Source of the DNA: Chloroflexota bacterium
Lineage (GTDB): Bacteria; Chloroflexota; Limnocylindria; P2-11E
Assembly (NCBI GenBank): GCA_005883625.1
Contig: VBDU01000082.1
Coordinates: forward strand, 1 to 41,936
Direction: 5' to 3'
Length of the DNA stretch: 41,936 nt
Shown: one piece after another, positions 34,845-41,936 of the stretch
How the letters are laid out: every line of letters begins with the position of its first letter
How positions within the stretch are numbered: the stretch's first letter is position 1
Translations under genes and position numbers: made by a program
The notes under the pieces: model-generated
Databases searched by the model: none
What the model was told of the DNA's origin: nothing
Seen by the model: the letters and a program-made list of their open reading frames with translations, nothing else

Positions 34845-36788
34845 ATGCCTCGCGGTGGGTGGCACGCGGCGGGCCGTGGCGTAGTGGCAGCCGTCGCGCA
34901 GCGCCGACGCGGCATCGCCGCGCGCCGATCCGCCAGGGGTCGAGCCGGCCGGTCCAAGGCACCCGCCAGCGACGCTCCCGCCGTTCCCCGGATCGATCGA
35001 CTCGTCCTTGCGCTGGGTGCGGGCTGCGCGGGCGCGGCGGGCATCCTCTACGTCCTCACCGCGGCACGAGAGATCGTCGTCGGCGACTCGCCCGAGTTCG
35101 TGACGGTCGCCTTCACCCTCGGCGTCGCGCATCCCCCGGGCTACCCGGTCATGACGCTGCTCGGTCACCTTTTCAGCCTGCTGCCCCTCGACCAGCCGGC
35201 GTTCCGCGTGAACCTCGTGTCCGTGGTCTGCGGGGCCGCCACCGTCGGGATCGTCTACCTCACGGCCTGGCGGCTCACCGGCGAGCGCTGGGCGTCCGCC
35301 CTCATGGCCCTGCTGCTCGCGGTCAATCCGCTCTTCTGGAGATGGTCGCTCGTCGCGGAGGTCTTCCCGCTGAACAACCTGCTTGCCGCGACGATGATCT
35401 ACCTGCTCGTGCTCTGGCAGGAGCGGCCTGAGCGCACCCGTTTCCTCGTCCTCGCGGCGTTCGTCGGCGGACTCGGGATGAGCAACCACCAGACGATCGT
35501 GCTGCTCTTGCCGGCCGTGCTCTTTCTGCTCTGGCGTCAGCGCGCGGTCCTCTTCGCGCGTCCGCGCGTGCTCGGGGCCTGCGTCTTGGCGTGTCTCGCG
35601 GGCCTCGTGCCCTACGTGTATCTGCCGTGGGCCGCCGCGCATCATCCGCCGCTCAGTTGGGGGAGCATCTCCTCGCTCGACGGTCTCATCGGGCACTTCC
35701 TGCGTCGCGATTACGGCACCGGCCAGCTGGTCGGCGCGGCGGAGTACCAGGGCGGCTCACCCGTGGCGCGCGTTCTGGCTCTCCTCGAGTCCTTCGGTCC
35801 GGTGAACGGTCCACTCGTCCTTCTTGGCGCGGTCCAAGCGTACCGACGCGTGCGCTGGTACTTCTGGTTCGCGGCGGCGGCCTTCGCGCTGGCGGGGCCG
35901 GGGTTCGTCTTGTACTCCAACGTCAACCTGTCGGTCGGCGGGATCCTGTTCGTCCTCGAGCGGTTCTTCCTCCTCTCGATGGTGATCACGGCCCCACTCA
36001 TCGCGTTCGGGATCGTCCTCCTCGCGGAGAGCGCGGCTGCGGCGCTGCGAGGGCGACGTCGGATCGCCTACCTCGCCACGGCCGCCGGCGCGCTCGCCGC
36101 GGTCGTCGGCACGGTGGCCATCGCGTATGCGGGGATCGATCAGAGCCGCAACAGCGTGGCGAGCGACTTCGCGAACGACGTCCTCGCGACGCTGGAGCCC
36201 AACGCGATCCTCCTGGCCGGGGGAGACGAGTCCGTGCTTCCGATCTCCTACGTGCAGGCGGTCGAGGGCAACCGGACGGACGTCACACTGATCATGCTCG
36301 GGCTCCTTCGGACGGACTGGTACCTGAACCAGATCAAGCAGCGTCATCCCGACCTCGTCATCCCCTTCGCGCGCTTCGACGGCGGCGCCGGAACGACGAG
36401 AGCGCTCGTCGATGCGAACCCGGGGCGGCCAATCGGAGTGATCTGGGCCGCGCCCGACGACAGCCTGAAGACGAGCTACTGGTACTACAGCCGCGGCCTG
36501 GTGCTTCGGCTGCTGCCGATGTCGCAGGACGTGACGCTCGACGAGATGACCGCCGAGAACGACCGGCTGCTCGCGACCTACCACTCGCCGTCCCCTGAGG
36601 CGCTGAAGGCGGGAACATTCGAGTCCGCGATCCTCGCGCAGTACTCGATGTCCGCGTTCCGCGTCGGCGAGGAGTACGAGCACGCGAAGCTCTACGACGG
36701 CGCGCGGCAGTGGTACGAGCGCGCGCTCTCGATGAATCCGGCGCTCACCGTCGCCAGCTGGCGGTTGAGCCAGCTGCCGCCGCCCTGA
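34845..36788 (+). CDS. DUF2723 membrane glycosyltransferase (TMEM260/O-mannosyltransferase-like)
   Basis: A 647-residue polytopic protein with an Arg-rich cytosolic start of about 48 residues (GTG 34884 is an alternative start), about 10-12 transmembrane helices, and a C-terminal soluble part of about 200 residues. The first outer loop has VGDSPEFVTVAFTLGVAHPPGYP, the hallmark of DUF2723 with the Asp/Glu expected of a GT-C catalytic loop. HQTIVLLLPAVLF and VYLPWAAAHHPPLSWG follow, also typical. DUF2723 includes human TMEM260, which O-mannosylates Ig-like IPT domains; bacterial members are mostly uncharacterised. The tail ends in a TPR-like piece (GARQWYERALSMNPAL). It sits between two Thr-rich secreted proteins and directly before a PIG-V-like gene. 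Confidence 0.85.
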   Translation: MPRGGWHAAGRGVVAAVAQRRRGIAARRSARGRAGRSKAPASDAPAVPRIDRLVLALGAGCAGAAGILYVLTAAREIVVGDSPEFVTVAFTLGVAHPPGYPVMTLLGHLFSLLPLDQPAFRVNLVSVVCGAATVGIVYLTAWRLTGERWASALMALLLAVNPLFWRWSLVAEVFPLNNLLAATMIYLLVLWQERPERTRFLVLAAFVGGLGMSNHQTIVLLLPAVLFLLWRQRAVLFARPRVLGACVLACLAGLVPYVYLPWAAAHHPPLSWGSISSLDGLIGHFLRRDYGTGQLVGAAEYQGGSPVARVLALLESFGPVNGPLVLLGAVQAYRRVRWYFWFAAAAFALAGPGFVLYSNVNLSVGGILFVLERFFLLSMVITAPLIAFGIVLLAESAAAALRGRRRIAYLATAAGALAAVVGTVAIAYAGIDQSRNSVASDFANDVLATLEPNAILLAGGDESVLPISYVQAVEGNRTDVTLIMLGLLRTDWYLNQIKQRHPDLVIPFARFDGGAGTTRALVDANPGRPIGVIWAAPDDSLKTSYWYYSRGLVLRLLPMSQDVTLDEMTAENDRLLATYHSPSPEALKAGTFESAILAQYSMSAFRVGEEYEHAKLYDGARQWYERALSMNPALTVASWRLSQLPPP

Positions 36789-36793
36789 TATCG

Positions 36794-38155
36794 ATGGCCA
36801 AGCTCGTTGGCAAGAGTCGCGAGAAGAGTCGCGGCCGGCGACGAGGCCGGCTCGAGCGTAGGGAGCCCGACGCTCGCCACCCCGTAGGGCTGAATCGCGA
36901 GGGGTCGCCGAGCCGCGGAGCCTCCTCGACGCGCGTGGGTGGCCTGCGCCTGGCGCTGGTGGTCCTCGTTGCGCTGCGCATCGGTCTGGGCATCGTTGCC
37001 TTCGTCGCCGTCAGCTTCGGACCGCGGGCCGGCTCGATCGTCGGGCAGTGGGAAGAGCTCGTGCTGAGGGGCACCGATCTCTGGAGCAAGCTCCTCTCGC
37101 CGTGGCAGCGCTGGGACGCGCTCTGGTACCAGCACATCGCCGAAAACGGGTACGCGGCGGGAGACGGGAGCACAGCATTCTTTCCGCTCTACCCGCTGCT
37201 CTCACGGATCGTCTCGGTGCCGCTCCTCGGCAACGTCGTTCTCGCCGAGCTCCTCGTTTCGAGCGCGGCGTTCGCGGCGGCGATGTGGCTGCTCTACAGG
37301 CTCGCCCGTCTCGACAGCGCATCCATCGACACCGGATCCGTCGCTGCGGACCGCACGGCTGGGAGTCGGGTCGCGCTGCCTGTCCCGCAGCTCGCGGTCC
37401 TGCTCACGGCGCTCTTTCCGGTCGGTTTCTTCCTCCTCGCGCCGTATACGGAAGGGCTCTTCCTTGCGCTGACGCTCGCCTCCTTTTGGTTCGCCCGCAC
37501 GAACCGGCCATGGGCCGCCGGCGCCGCGGGATTCTTCGCGAGCCTGACCCGCGCCCACGGGATCTTTCTGGCGCTGCCCCTGGCGTTCGAGTACCTCCGG
37601 CAGCGGGACGTGTTCCCGTGGATCCTGGGGCGTGGCGGACGCAGGCCGGGTCTCGGCGTCCTCGCATCAGGGCTGCCCGCGCTGGGGCTCCTCGCCACGA
37701 TGGCATATCAACGCGCGATCGTGGGCGTGCAGGGTTCCGCCCTCGAGACCTATGCCCAATGGGGCTACCAGGTCGTGGCGCCATGGCGCGCCATAGCCGC
37801 GAGCTGGAACGACATCCGGGCTGGCGGCCCGCACGGCAACGTCCCCGAGATCGAGGCGCTCAACCTTGCGTGTCTTCTCGCCTTCAGCGCGCTGGCGGTC
37901 GTGGCCGCGCGGCGCCTTCCGGTCGCGTATGCGCTCTTCGCCTTGCCGTACGCGGCGCTCTTGCTCACACATGAAGGGTGGTTGTCGCCGCTCATGAGCA
38001 CGTCACGCTTCGTGCTTCCCCTCTTCCCCTGCTTCATCGTGGTGGCGGTGTGGCTCGCGCGCCGTCCGCGCGTGGCGGTGGGATGGCTCGGGGTGAGCGC
38101 GCTCTTGCAGCTGCTGCTCTTCCAGTTCTGGGTGCGTTGGGGCTTCGTCGCATGA
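36794..38155 (+). CDS. PIG-V-like mannosyltransferase (GT-C fold)
   Basis: A 453-residue membrane protein of the PIG-V (GPI mannosyltransferase 2, GT76) type, using a polyprenyl- or dolichyl-phosphate-linked mannose donor. After a basic N-terminal tail of about 45 residues comes a helix (LRLALVVLVALRIGLGIVAFVAV). The outer loop has the family motif WQRWDALWYQHIAENGY and then FFPLYPLLSRIV. GFFLLAPYTEGLFLALTLASFWFA and SLTRAHGIFLALPLAFEYLRQR follow, both typical, and several further helices lead to the C-terminus. ATG 36794 starts 5 bases after the DUF2723 stop and is preferred over an upstream in-frame start lying inside that gene. The pair is presumably one operon acting on lipid-linked or protein-bound mannose. 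Confidence 0.85.
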   Translation: MAKLVGKSREKSRGRRRGRLERREPDARHPVGLNREGSPSRGASSTRVGGLRLALVVLVALRIGLGIVAFVAVSFGPRAGSIVGQWEELVLRGTDLWSKLLSPWQRWDALWYQHIAENGYAAGDGSTAFFPLYPLLSRIVSVPLLGNVVLAELLVSSAAFAAAMWLLYRLARLDSASIDTGSVAADRTAGSRVALPVPQLAVLLTALFPVGFFLLAPYTEGLFLALTLASFWFARTNRPWAAGAAGFFASLTRAHGIFLALPLAFEYLRQRDVFPWILGRGGRRPGLGVLASGLPALGLLATMAYQRAIVGVQGSALETYAQWGYQVVAPWRAIAASWNDIRAGGPHGNVPEIEALNLACLLAFSALAVVAARRLPVAYALFALPYAALLLTHEGWLSPLMSTSRFVLPLFPCFIVVAVWLARRPRVAVGWLGVSALLQLLLFQFWVRWGFVA

Positions 38156-38183
38156 CCGTGGCCACCGGCGTCATGGTGCGGGC

Positions 38184-39116
38184 GTGAGCACTGTGTCGAA
38201 CGTTCGGGCCGCGACCGCCGACCCCGCCGTCGTCCACGCACCGACGCGCGTCGCCCTGATCACGAGCGCGTGCGCGCTCTGCGCGGACGCCCGGACCCGC
38301 GCCCTGTTCCACGTCGACGGCGCGCTCATCGTCGCATGCCGTGGCTGTGGTCTCGTGCGCCAGGACAGCAGACCGCTCGCGGAGGCTGCGCTCTACGACT
38401 CCGACTACTACGCGACCGATGATCCGAAAGGCGGCTATGCGAACTACTTTCTCGACGCGGAGGTGAACCGCCGGACCTTCGCGGCGCGCATTCGTGCGAT
38501 CGAGCGACGTTACGGACGGCGCGGCCGGCTCCTCGACGTGGGCTGCGCGCTCGGCGACTTCCTCATCGAGGCGAAGGCCGCGGGCTGGGACGTCGAAGGC
38601 GTGGAGATCTCGCCGTTCGCGGCGCAGCAGGCACGCCAGCGGGACCTCCGCGTGACGGTTGGCCGCCTCGAGGCGCTCGACCTCGCGCCGTCGAGCTTCG
38701 ACGTGGTGACGCTCTACGACACGATCGAGCACGTCACCGACCCGGTCGCGATGCTTGCGGCGGCCCGCCGCCTCCTCGTGCCGGGGGGACTCCTGCACCT
38801 CGTGACGCCGAACGTCGGCGGCCTGCAGGCGCGCCTTCTCGGACGCCTCTGGTACCACTACAAGCCCGGCGAGCACCTGTTCTACTTCGCACCACCCACG
38901 CTCCGCTTGTCCATCGAGCGTGCCGGTCTGCGCTGGGAGGGCTGGGCGCGCTCGTTCTCCTACCTCACGTTCACCTACGTCTTCAACCGCCTGCGCTACT
39001 ACGCCGCCGCGCCCTTCGGGCTCCTCGAGTGGCTCGGCCGGGCGCTCCGCTTCGGCCCTTACGCATTCCGCATCGAGGTGGGCGAGATGGAGGCCTGGGC
39101 CCGCCGGGAGGACTAG
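38184..39116 (+). CDS. Class I SAM-dependent methyltransferase with N-terminal zinc-ribbon-like motif
   Basis: A 310-residue cytosolic protein. Residues about 30-60 contain CALCADARTR and CRGCGLV, a four-Cys motif found in many sugar or lipid-linked methyltransferases. Then come YDSDYYATDDPKGGYANYF and the Rossmann fold: motif I LLDVGCALGDFLIEAK, motif II WDVEGVEISPFAA, motif IV FDVVTLYDTIEHVTDP and post-IV LLVPGGLLHLVTPNVGG. This layout is common in clusters for cell-surface polysaccharides and glycan capping. The GTG start at 38184 lies 28 bases after the PIG-V stop. It may methylate a sugar added by the two upstream glycosyltransferases; no experimental link is known to me. Confidence 0.85.
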   Translation: MSTVSNVRAATADPAVVHAPTRVALITSACALCADARTRALFHVDGALIVACRGCGLVRQDSRPLAEAALYDSDYYATDDPKGGYANYFLDAEVNRRTFAARIRAIERRYGRRGRLLDVGCALGDFLIEAKAAGWDVEGVEISPFAAQQARQRDLRVTVGRLEALDLAPSSFDVVTLYDTIEHVTDPVAMLAAARRLLVPGGLLHLVTPNVGGLQARLLGRLWYHYKPGEHLFYFAPPTLRLSIERAGLRWEGWARSFSYLTFTYVFNRLRYYAAAPFGLLEWLGRALRFGPYAFRIEVGEMEAWARRED

Positions 39117-39156
39117 CTCCGATCGACGCCACCGGTCGAGATCGAGTGGACTCAGC

Positions 39157-39384
39157 TCACTCCGCTGTCGCGATCGCGGCGAGGACACCTTCCGGTTTCA
39201 CCACCGCAGGCGGCTTCGGGACGCGCGACATGATCGCGGCTCCCGCGACGGAGAGAACCCCGGCGGCGTAGAGCACGACGGGAAGCCCGGCGCGCTCGGC
39301 GACGGCCGCCATCGGCGCCACCGCGAGGCCGCCGAGCCCGATCGAGAGGCCGAGCATGAGCCCCCTCACCATCCCGAGGTTGCC
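39157..39384 (-). pseudogene. C-terminal remnant of an MFS transporter
   Basis: The minus strand reads about 75 residues typical of the last two helices of an MFS carrier: GMVRGLMLGLSIGLGGLAVAP, then AERAGLPVVLYAAGVLSVAGAA and MSRVPKPPA, ending at a stop at 39157. Upstream the frame turns into unrelated sequence (VCQLVTVFAAVPEATC) and no start or earlier helices are found. The remaining roughly 330 residues of a carrier are gone. It is a deletion remnant and probably not expressed. Confidence 0.5.
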
Positions 39385-39706
39385 CGCATGCTCTCCTGTC
39401 CGCGCACCGCGACAGGTCGCCTCGGGAACAGCGGCGAACACCGTCACTAGCTGGCAGACAGGCGTCCGGGCGGTTGGTCGAGGTATTGACCGCAAGCCCA
39501 GTTTGGTTGCATGCTGTCGCTTCGTCACTCGCTTGTCATGGTGGGAGGGGCAGGCGAGGACCCGTCGACTCCTCTTTTCGTTTCGGTCTGGTTCCGTTTT
39601 TCGTATCTCAGGACCGTGTCGCTTCCTGAGGCCACATCGCGGGGTGAGTGGGTTGGGATCGAGCCAGGTCGGCGTTTCGGCATCGCACGGCGCGCATACC
39701 GCGCGC
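39385..39706. other. Non-coding stretch upstream of the second S8 protease
   Basis: This 322-bp stretch is less GC-rich than its surroundings and shows T-rich runs (about 39571-39608). I see no convincing gene, tRNA or riboswitch. The promoter of the S8-Ig gene at 39707 presumably lies here, but no clear -35/-10 pair or repeat like the one at 27815-27863 was found. Confidence 0.4.
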
Positions 39707-41936
39707 ATGTCGAGCCGCAGTCGGCTTTCCGGAATCGTCCTCCTTGCGTTGGTCCTGCAGCTTATTGCCCCTGCCGCGCCGACGGCCGCGGCGTCCGTTC
39801 CCACGGTCGCGCCCTCGTCTATTACGGCCGGGTCGCCCACCCCCACTGCGAGCCCGGTCTCCGGCGCGCCAATCACACCCTCTCCTAGCGTCAGCGCCCC
39901 GCAGAGCCCGAACCCGAGCAGCGCCAACGGACGAGAGCTCATCCTCGTCAAGTTCAAGAGCGGCAACACGAGTGCCGAGATTGATGCGGCCATCGCCTCG
40001 CTGGGCGGCGACTCGGTCCGCGATCTGCCGCAGATCCGCACCCGCGTCATCGCGGTGCCGGCGTCAGAGCGCGCCTCGACGTACGCGGGCAAATACGCCA
40101 AGCACGCGTCGGTCGCGCAGGCCGCACCCGCGGTTGGTGTCAAAGCGGCCGGCGCACCGAATGACCCGATCTACGCGCAGCAGTGGGCTCTGCCGAAGAT
40201 CTCCTGGGATACGGCGTACACCAACGTGACCATTGTCGGCACCGCGTCGATCGCGGTCCTCGACACCGGGATCGACGCTTCGCATCCGGATCTCACCGGC
40301 CGCGTGCTGCTCGGGACGAGCTTCGTCGGCGGCGATCCGACCATCGACCCGAACGGGCACGGCACCGCGCTCGCGGGGATCGCCGCGGCGAAGGTCGACA
40401 ACACCATCGGCATCGCGGGCGTCGCTTACAACGACGCGCCGGTCCTTCCGGTGCAGGTGCTCCACGCGGATGGCACTGGTCTCGATGCCGACGTTGTCGC
40501 CGGCGTTCTCTGGGCCGCAGACAACGGCGCTCACGTCATCCTCATGGGCTTCAGCAGCCCCGACTTCTCGGCCGCGCTCCAAGACGCGGTGAACTACGCC
40601 TGGTCGAAGGGCGCTGTGCTCGTGGCGGCGACGGGCAACGATGGCTCGGCGGCGCCGACGTACCCGGCGGGCATGGCGAACGTCATCGGCGTGGCAGCGA
40701 CCGATCAGAACGATGCGATCGGCGCGAAGAGCAACACCGGGAGCGCTGCCGTCGCCGCGCCCGGCGTCGCCATCACCGCGACGCAGCCCGGCGGGACGTA
40801 CGCCGCGATCACCGGCACGTCGCCCGCCGCGGCCGAGACGGCCGGCCTCGCGGCTCTGCTCGTTGCGAGCGGCAAGAGCAACAGCGCAGCATCGACGCAG
40901 ATCCGTGGCGCCACCGATCCGATCGCGGGACAGGCGTTCGGGCGCGTCAACGTGAACAAGGCGCTCACGACCGTCGCGACGGCGCCGGTGCCCGGTGCGA
41001 CGCCTACCCCGACGCCCCCGCCGACCCCGCCGACCTATGTCGTGGGTGCGGCGCCGACCGTCCAGAACGTGTCCTCAGGAGCGGCCGACGGCAGATACGG
41101 CATCGGCCAAGTCATCCCGATCACCGTGACTTTCGATGGCGCAGTAACCGTGACCGGCACTCCGCAGATCACACTGGAGACGGGCGCTATCGACGCAGTG
41201 GTCAACTTCACAAGTCTCAGTGGCAATCAGAAGACGTTGACTTTCAACTACACGGTGGCGGCGGGACAGAACAGCTCGGACCTCGATTACGTGAGTACGA
41301 CCGCGCTTGCGCTCAACGGCGGGACGATCAAGGATGCCGGGGGAAGCCATCCTGACGCTGATCTGACCCTTGCGGCGCCGGGCGCAGCGCACTCGCTGGG
41401 ATCGAATAAGAACATCGTCGTCGACACGACGCCTCCGACGGTCTCCTCCATCAACCGCGTGGGCAGCACGCCGACCAACGCCGCGAGCGTCTCGTGGACG
41501 GTCACCTTCAGCGAGAGCGTCACCGGCGTCGATACCGGCGATTTCACGCTCGCGGCCAGCGGCGTCAGCGGGTCCATCAGTGGGGTCACGGGCAGTGGCG
41601 CGACCTACACGGTCACCGCGGGCACCGGCACCGGCGGCGGCACGCTGGGACTCAACCTCGTGGACAACGACACGATCGTCGACGCCGCCGGGAACAAGCT
41701 CGGCGGCACGGGCATAGGCAACGGGAACTTCACCGGCCAGGTCTTCACGATCGACAAGACCGCGCCCACGATCAGCGGCGCCGCGACGACCTCGCCCAAC
41801 GCCGCCGGCTGGTACGACGGCGGCTCGGTGACGGTGCACTTCACCTGCGCCGACGCGCTCTCCGGGATCGCGAGCTGCCCGCCGGACGTGACGCTCAGCG
41901 CCGAAGGCGCCAATCAGAGCGTCACCGGCACGGCCA
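39707..41936 (+). CDS. Secreted S8 protease with Ig-like stalk, 3' end outside window
   Basis: An open frame of 743 codons with no stop before the window ends. ATG 39707 begins a clean signal peptide (RSRLSGIVLLALVLQLIAPA). A Pro/Ser/Thr linker, an I9-like prodomain (ELILVKFKSGNTSAEID) and an S8 domain follow, with Asp186 (VLDTGID), His218 (DPNGHGTALAG), Asn311 and Ser372 (GTSPAAAE). Spacing of the triad is the same as in the protein at 27873 and about four in five residues agree by eye. After a PTPTPPPTPPT hinge the stalk is different: Ig-like domains with VTVTGTPQITLETGAI, DTTPPTVSSINRVG, WTVTFSESVTG and DKTAPTISGA. The total length cannot be known. Probable secreted, surface-associated protease, paralogous to the CnaB-bearing one. 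Confidence 0.88.
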   Translation, partial: MSSRSRLSGIVLLALVLQLIAPAAPTAAASVPTVAPSSITAGSPTPTASPVSGAPITPSPSVSAPQSPNPSSANGRELILVKFKSGNTSAEIDAAIASLGGDSVRDLPQIRTRVIAVPASERASTYAGKYAKHASVAQAAPAVGVKAAGAPNDPIYAQQWALPKISWDTAYTNVTIVGTASIAVLDTGIDASHPDLTGRVLLGTSFVGGDPTIDPNGHGTALAGIAAAKVDNTIGIAGVAYNDAPVLPVQVLHADGTGLDADVVAGVLWAADNGAHVILMGFSSPDFSAALQDAVNYAWSKGAVLVAATGNDGSAAPTYPAGMANVIGVAATDQNDAIGAKSNTGSAAVAAPGVAITATQPGGTYAAITGTSPAAAETAGLAALLVASGKSNSAASTQIRGATDPIAGQAFGRVNVNKALTTVATAPVPGATPTPTPPPTPPTYVVGAAPTVQNVSSGAADGRYGIGQVIPITVTFDGAVTVTGTPQITLETGAIDAVVNFTSLSGNQKTLTFNYTVAAGQNSSDLDYVSTTALALNGGTIKDAGGSHPDADLTLAAPGAAHSLGSNKNIVVDTTPPTVSSINRVGSTPTNAASVSWTVTFSESVTGVDTGDFTLAASGVSGSISGVTGSGATYTVTAGTGTGGGTLGLNLVDNDTIVDAAGNKLGGTGIGNGNFTGQVFTIDKTAPTISGAATTSPNAAGWYDGGSVTVHFTCADALSGIASCPPDVTLSAEGANQSVTGTA

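Noticed and set aside
34669..34884. Small frame with VFDALGDPSRQQ, resembling an ArsR start
   Set aside because: Only about 12 residues match. No helix-turn-helix follows in any frame, and the frame overlaps the DUF2723 start. Possibly a fragment, but not supportable as a gene.
39385..39706. Riboswitch upstream of the second S8 gene
   Set aside because: I looked for c-di-GMP, cobalamin and SAM cores and saw no convincing conserved motif.
39157..40143. A 328-codon minus-strand frame joining the MFS remnant to sequence opposite the second S8 protease
   Set aside because: Only the last 75 codons resemble a protein family. The rest is antisense to a clear signal peptide and prodomain.

Overview
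The window is a high-GC bacterial chromosome segment, by eye near 70% G+C, with dense genes, many GTG/TTG starts and frequent stop/start overlaps. Gene content (dnaE; polA, mutM and coaE clustered; uvrB and uvrA in one operon; a CpaB-type pilus protein; S8 proteases with long secreted stalks; DUF2723 and PIG-V type membrane glycosyltransferases) suggests a free-living member of the Chloroflexota, possibly a soil or freshwater lineage. That assignment is inference from content and style. There is no rRNA or marker gene here to fix it.

Layout. 1-370 is the end of an endonuclease/exonuclease/phosphatase protein, with a tandem duplication at the window edge. 432-6448 holds dnaE, a HAD hydrolase and a sensor histidine kinase whose GAF domain has lost its first half. 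6453-8026 is a lower-GC insert between a copy of the 3' end of tRNA-Leu and the intact tRNA-Leu(CAA). It carries one unknown gene and a toxin-antitoxin pair: an intact AbrB/MazE-like antitoxin behind a palindromic operator, and a Doc toxin frameshifted inside its catalytic loop. 8031-10626 has an inositol-monophosphatase-like enzyme and a response regulator (minus strand), divergent from an ECF sigma factor and its zinc-finger anti-sigma factor. 10645-17289 is a replication/repair block: polA, mutM, a broken HIT gene, an ABC-F ATPase and coaE. cpaB lies convergent to it.

18234-24743 is an excision-repair operon. A DinR/LexA-type SOS box precedes uvrB, then two tandem paralogous membrane proteins, then uvrA, all joined by 1-4 nt overlaps. 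24811-27793 encodes a CvpA-CAP fusion, an S51 peptidase and an MFS transporter.

27873-41936 is the most unusual part. A roughly 2,090-residue secreted S8 protease carries 14 CnaB/SpaA-like repeats. It is followed by a small secreted protein, a DUF2723 glycosyltransferase (TMEM260-like), a PIG-V-like mannosyltransferase and a SAM methyltransferase. A second S8 protease then has nearly the same head but a different, Ig-like stalk, and runs off the window. My inference is a surface system in which exchangeable, probably isopeptide-stabilised, Thr-rich stalks are displayed and perhaps O-mannosylated.

Small-scale structure also stands out. GC-rich palindromes lie in frame inside polA and mutM and between genes, and a 123-bp inverted-repeat element lies in frame inside dnaE. 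Several genes (histidine kinase, doc, HIT, an MFS remnant) are broken.
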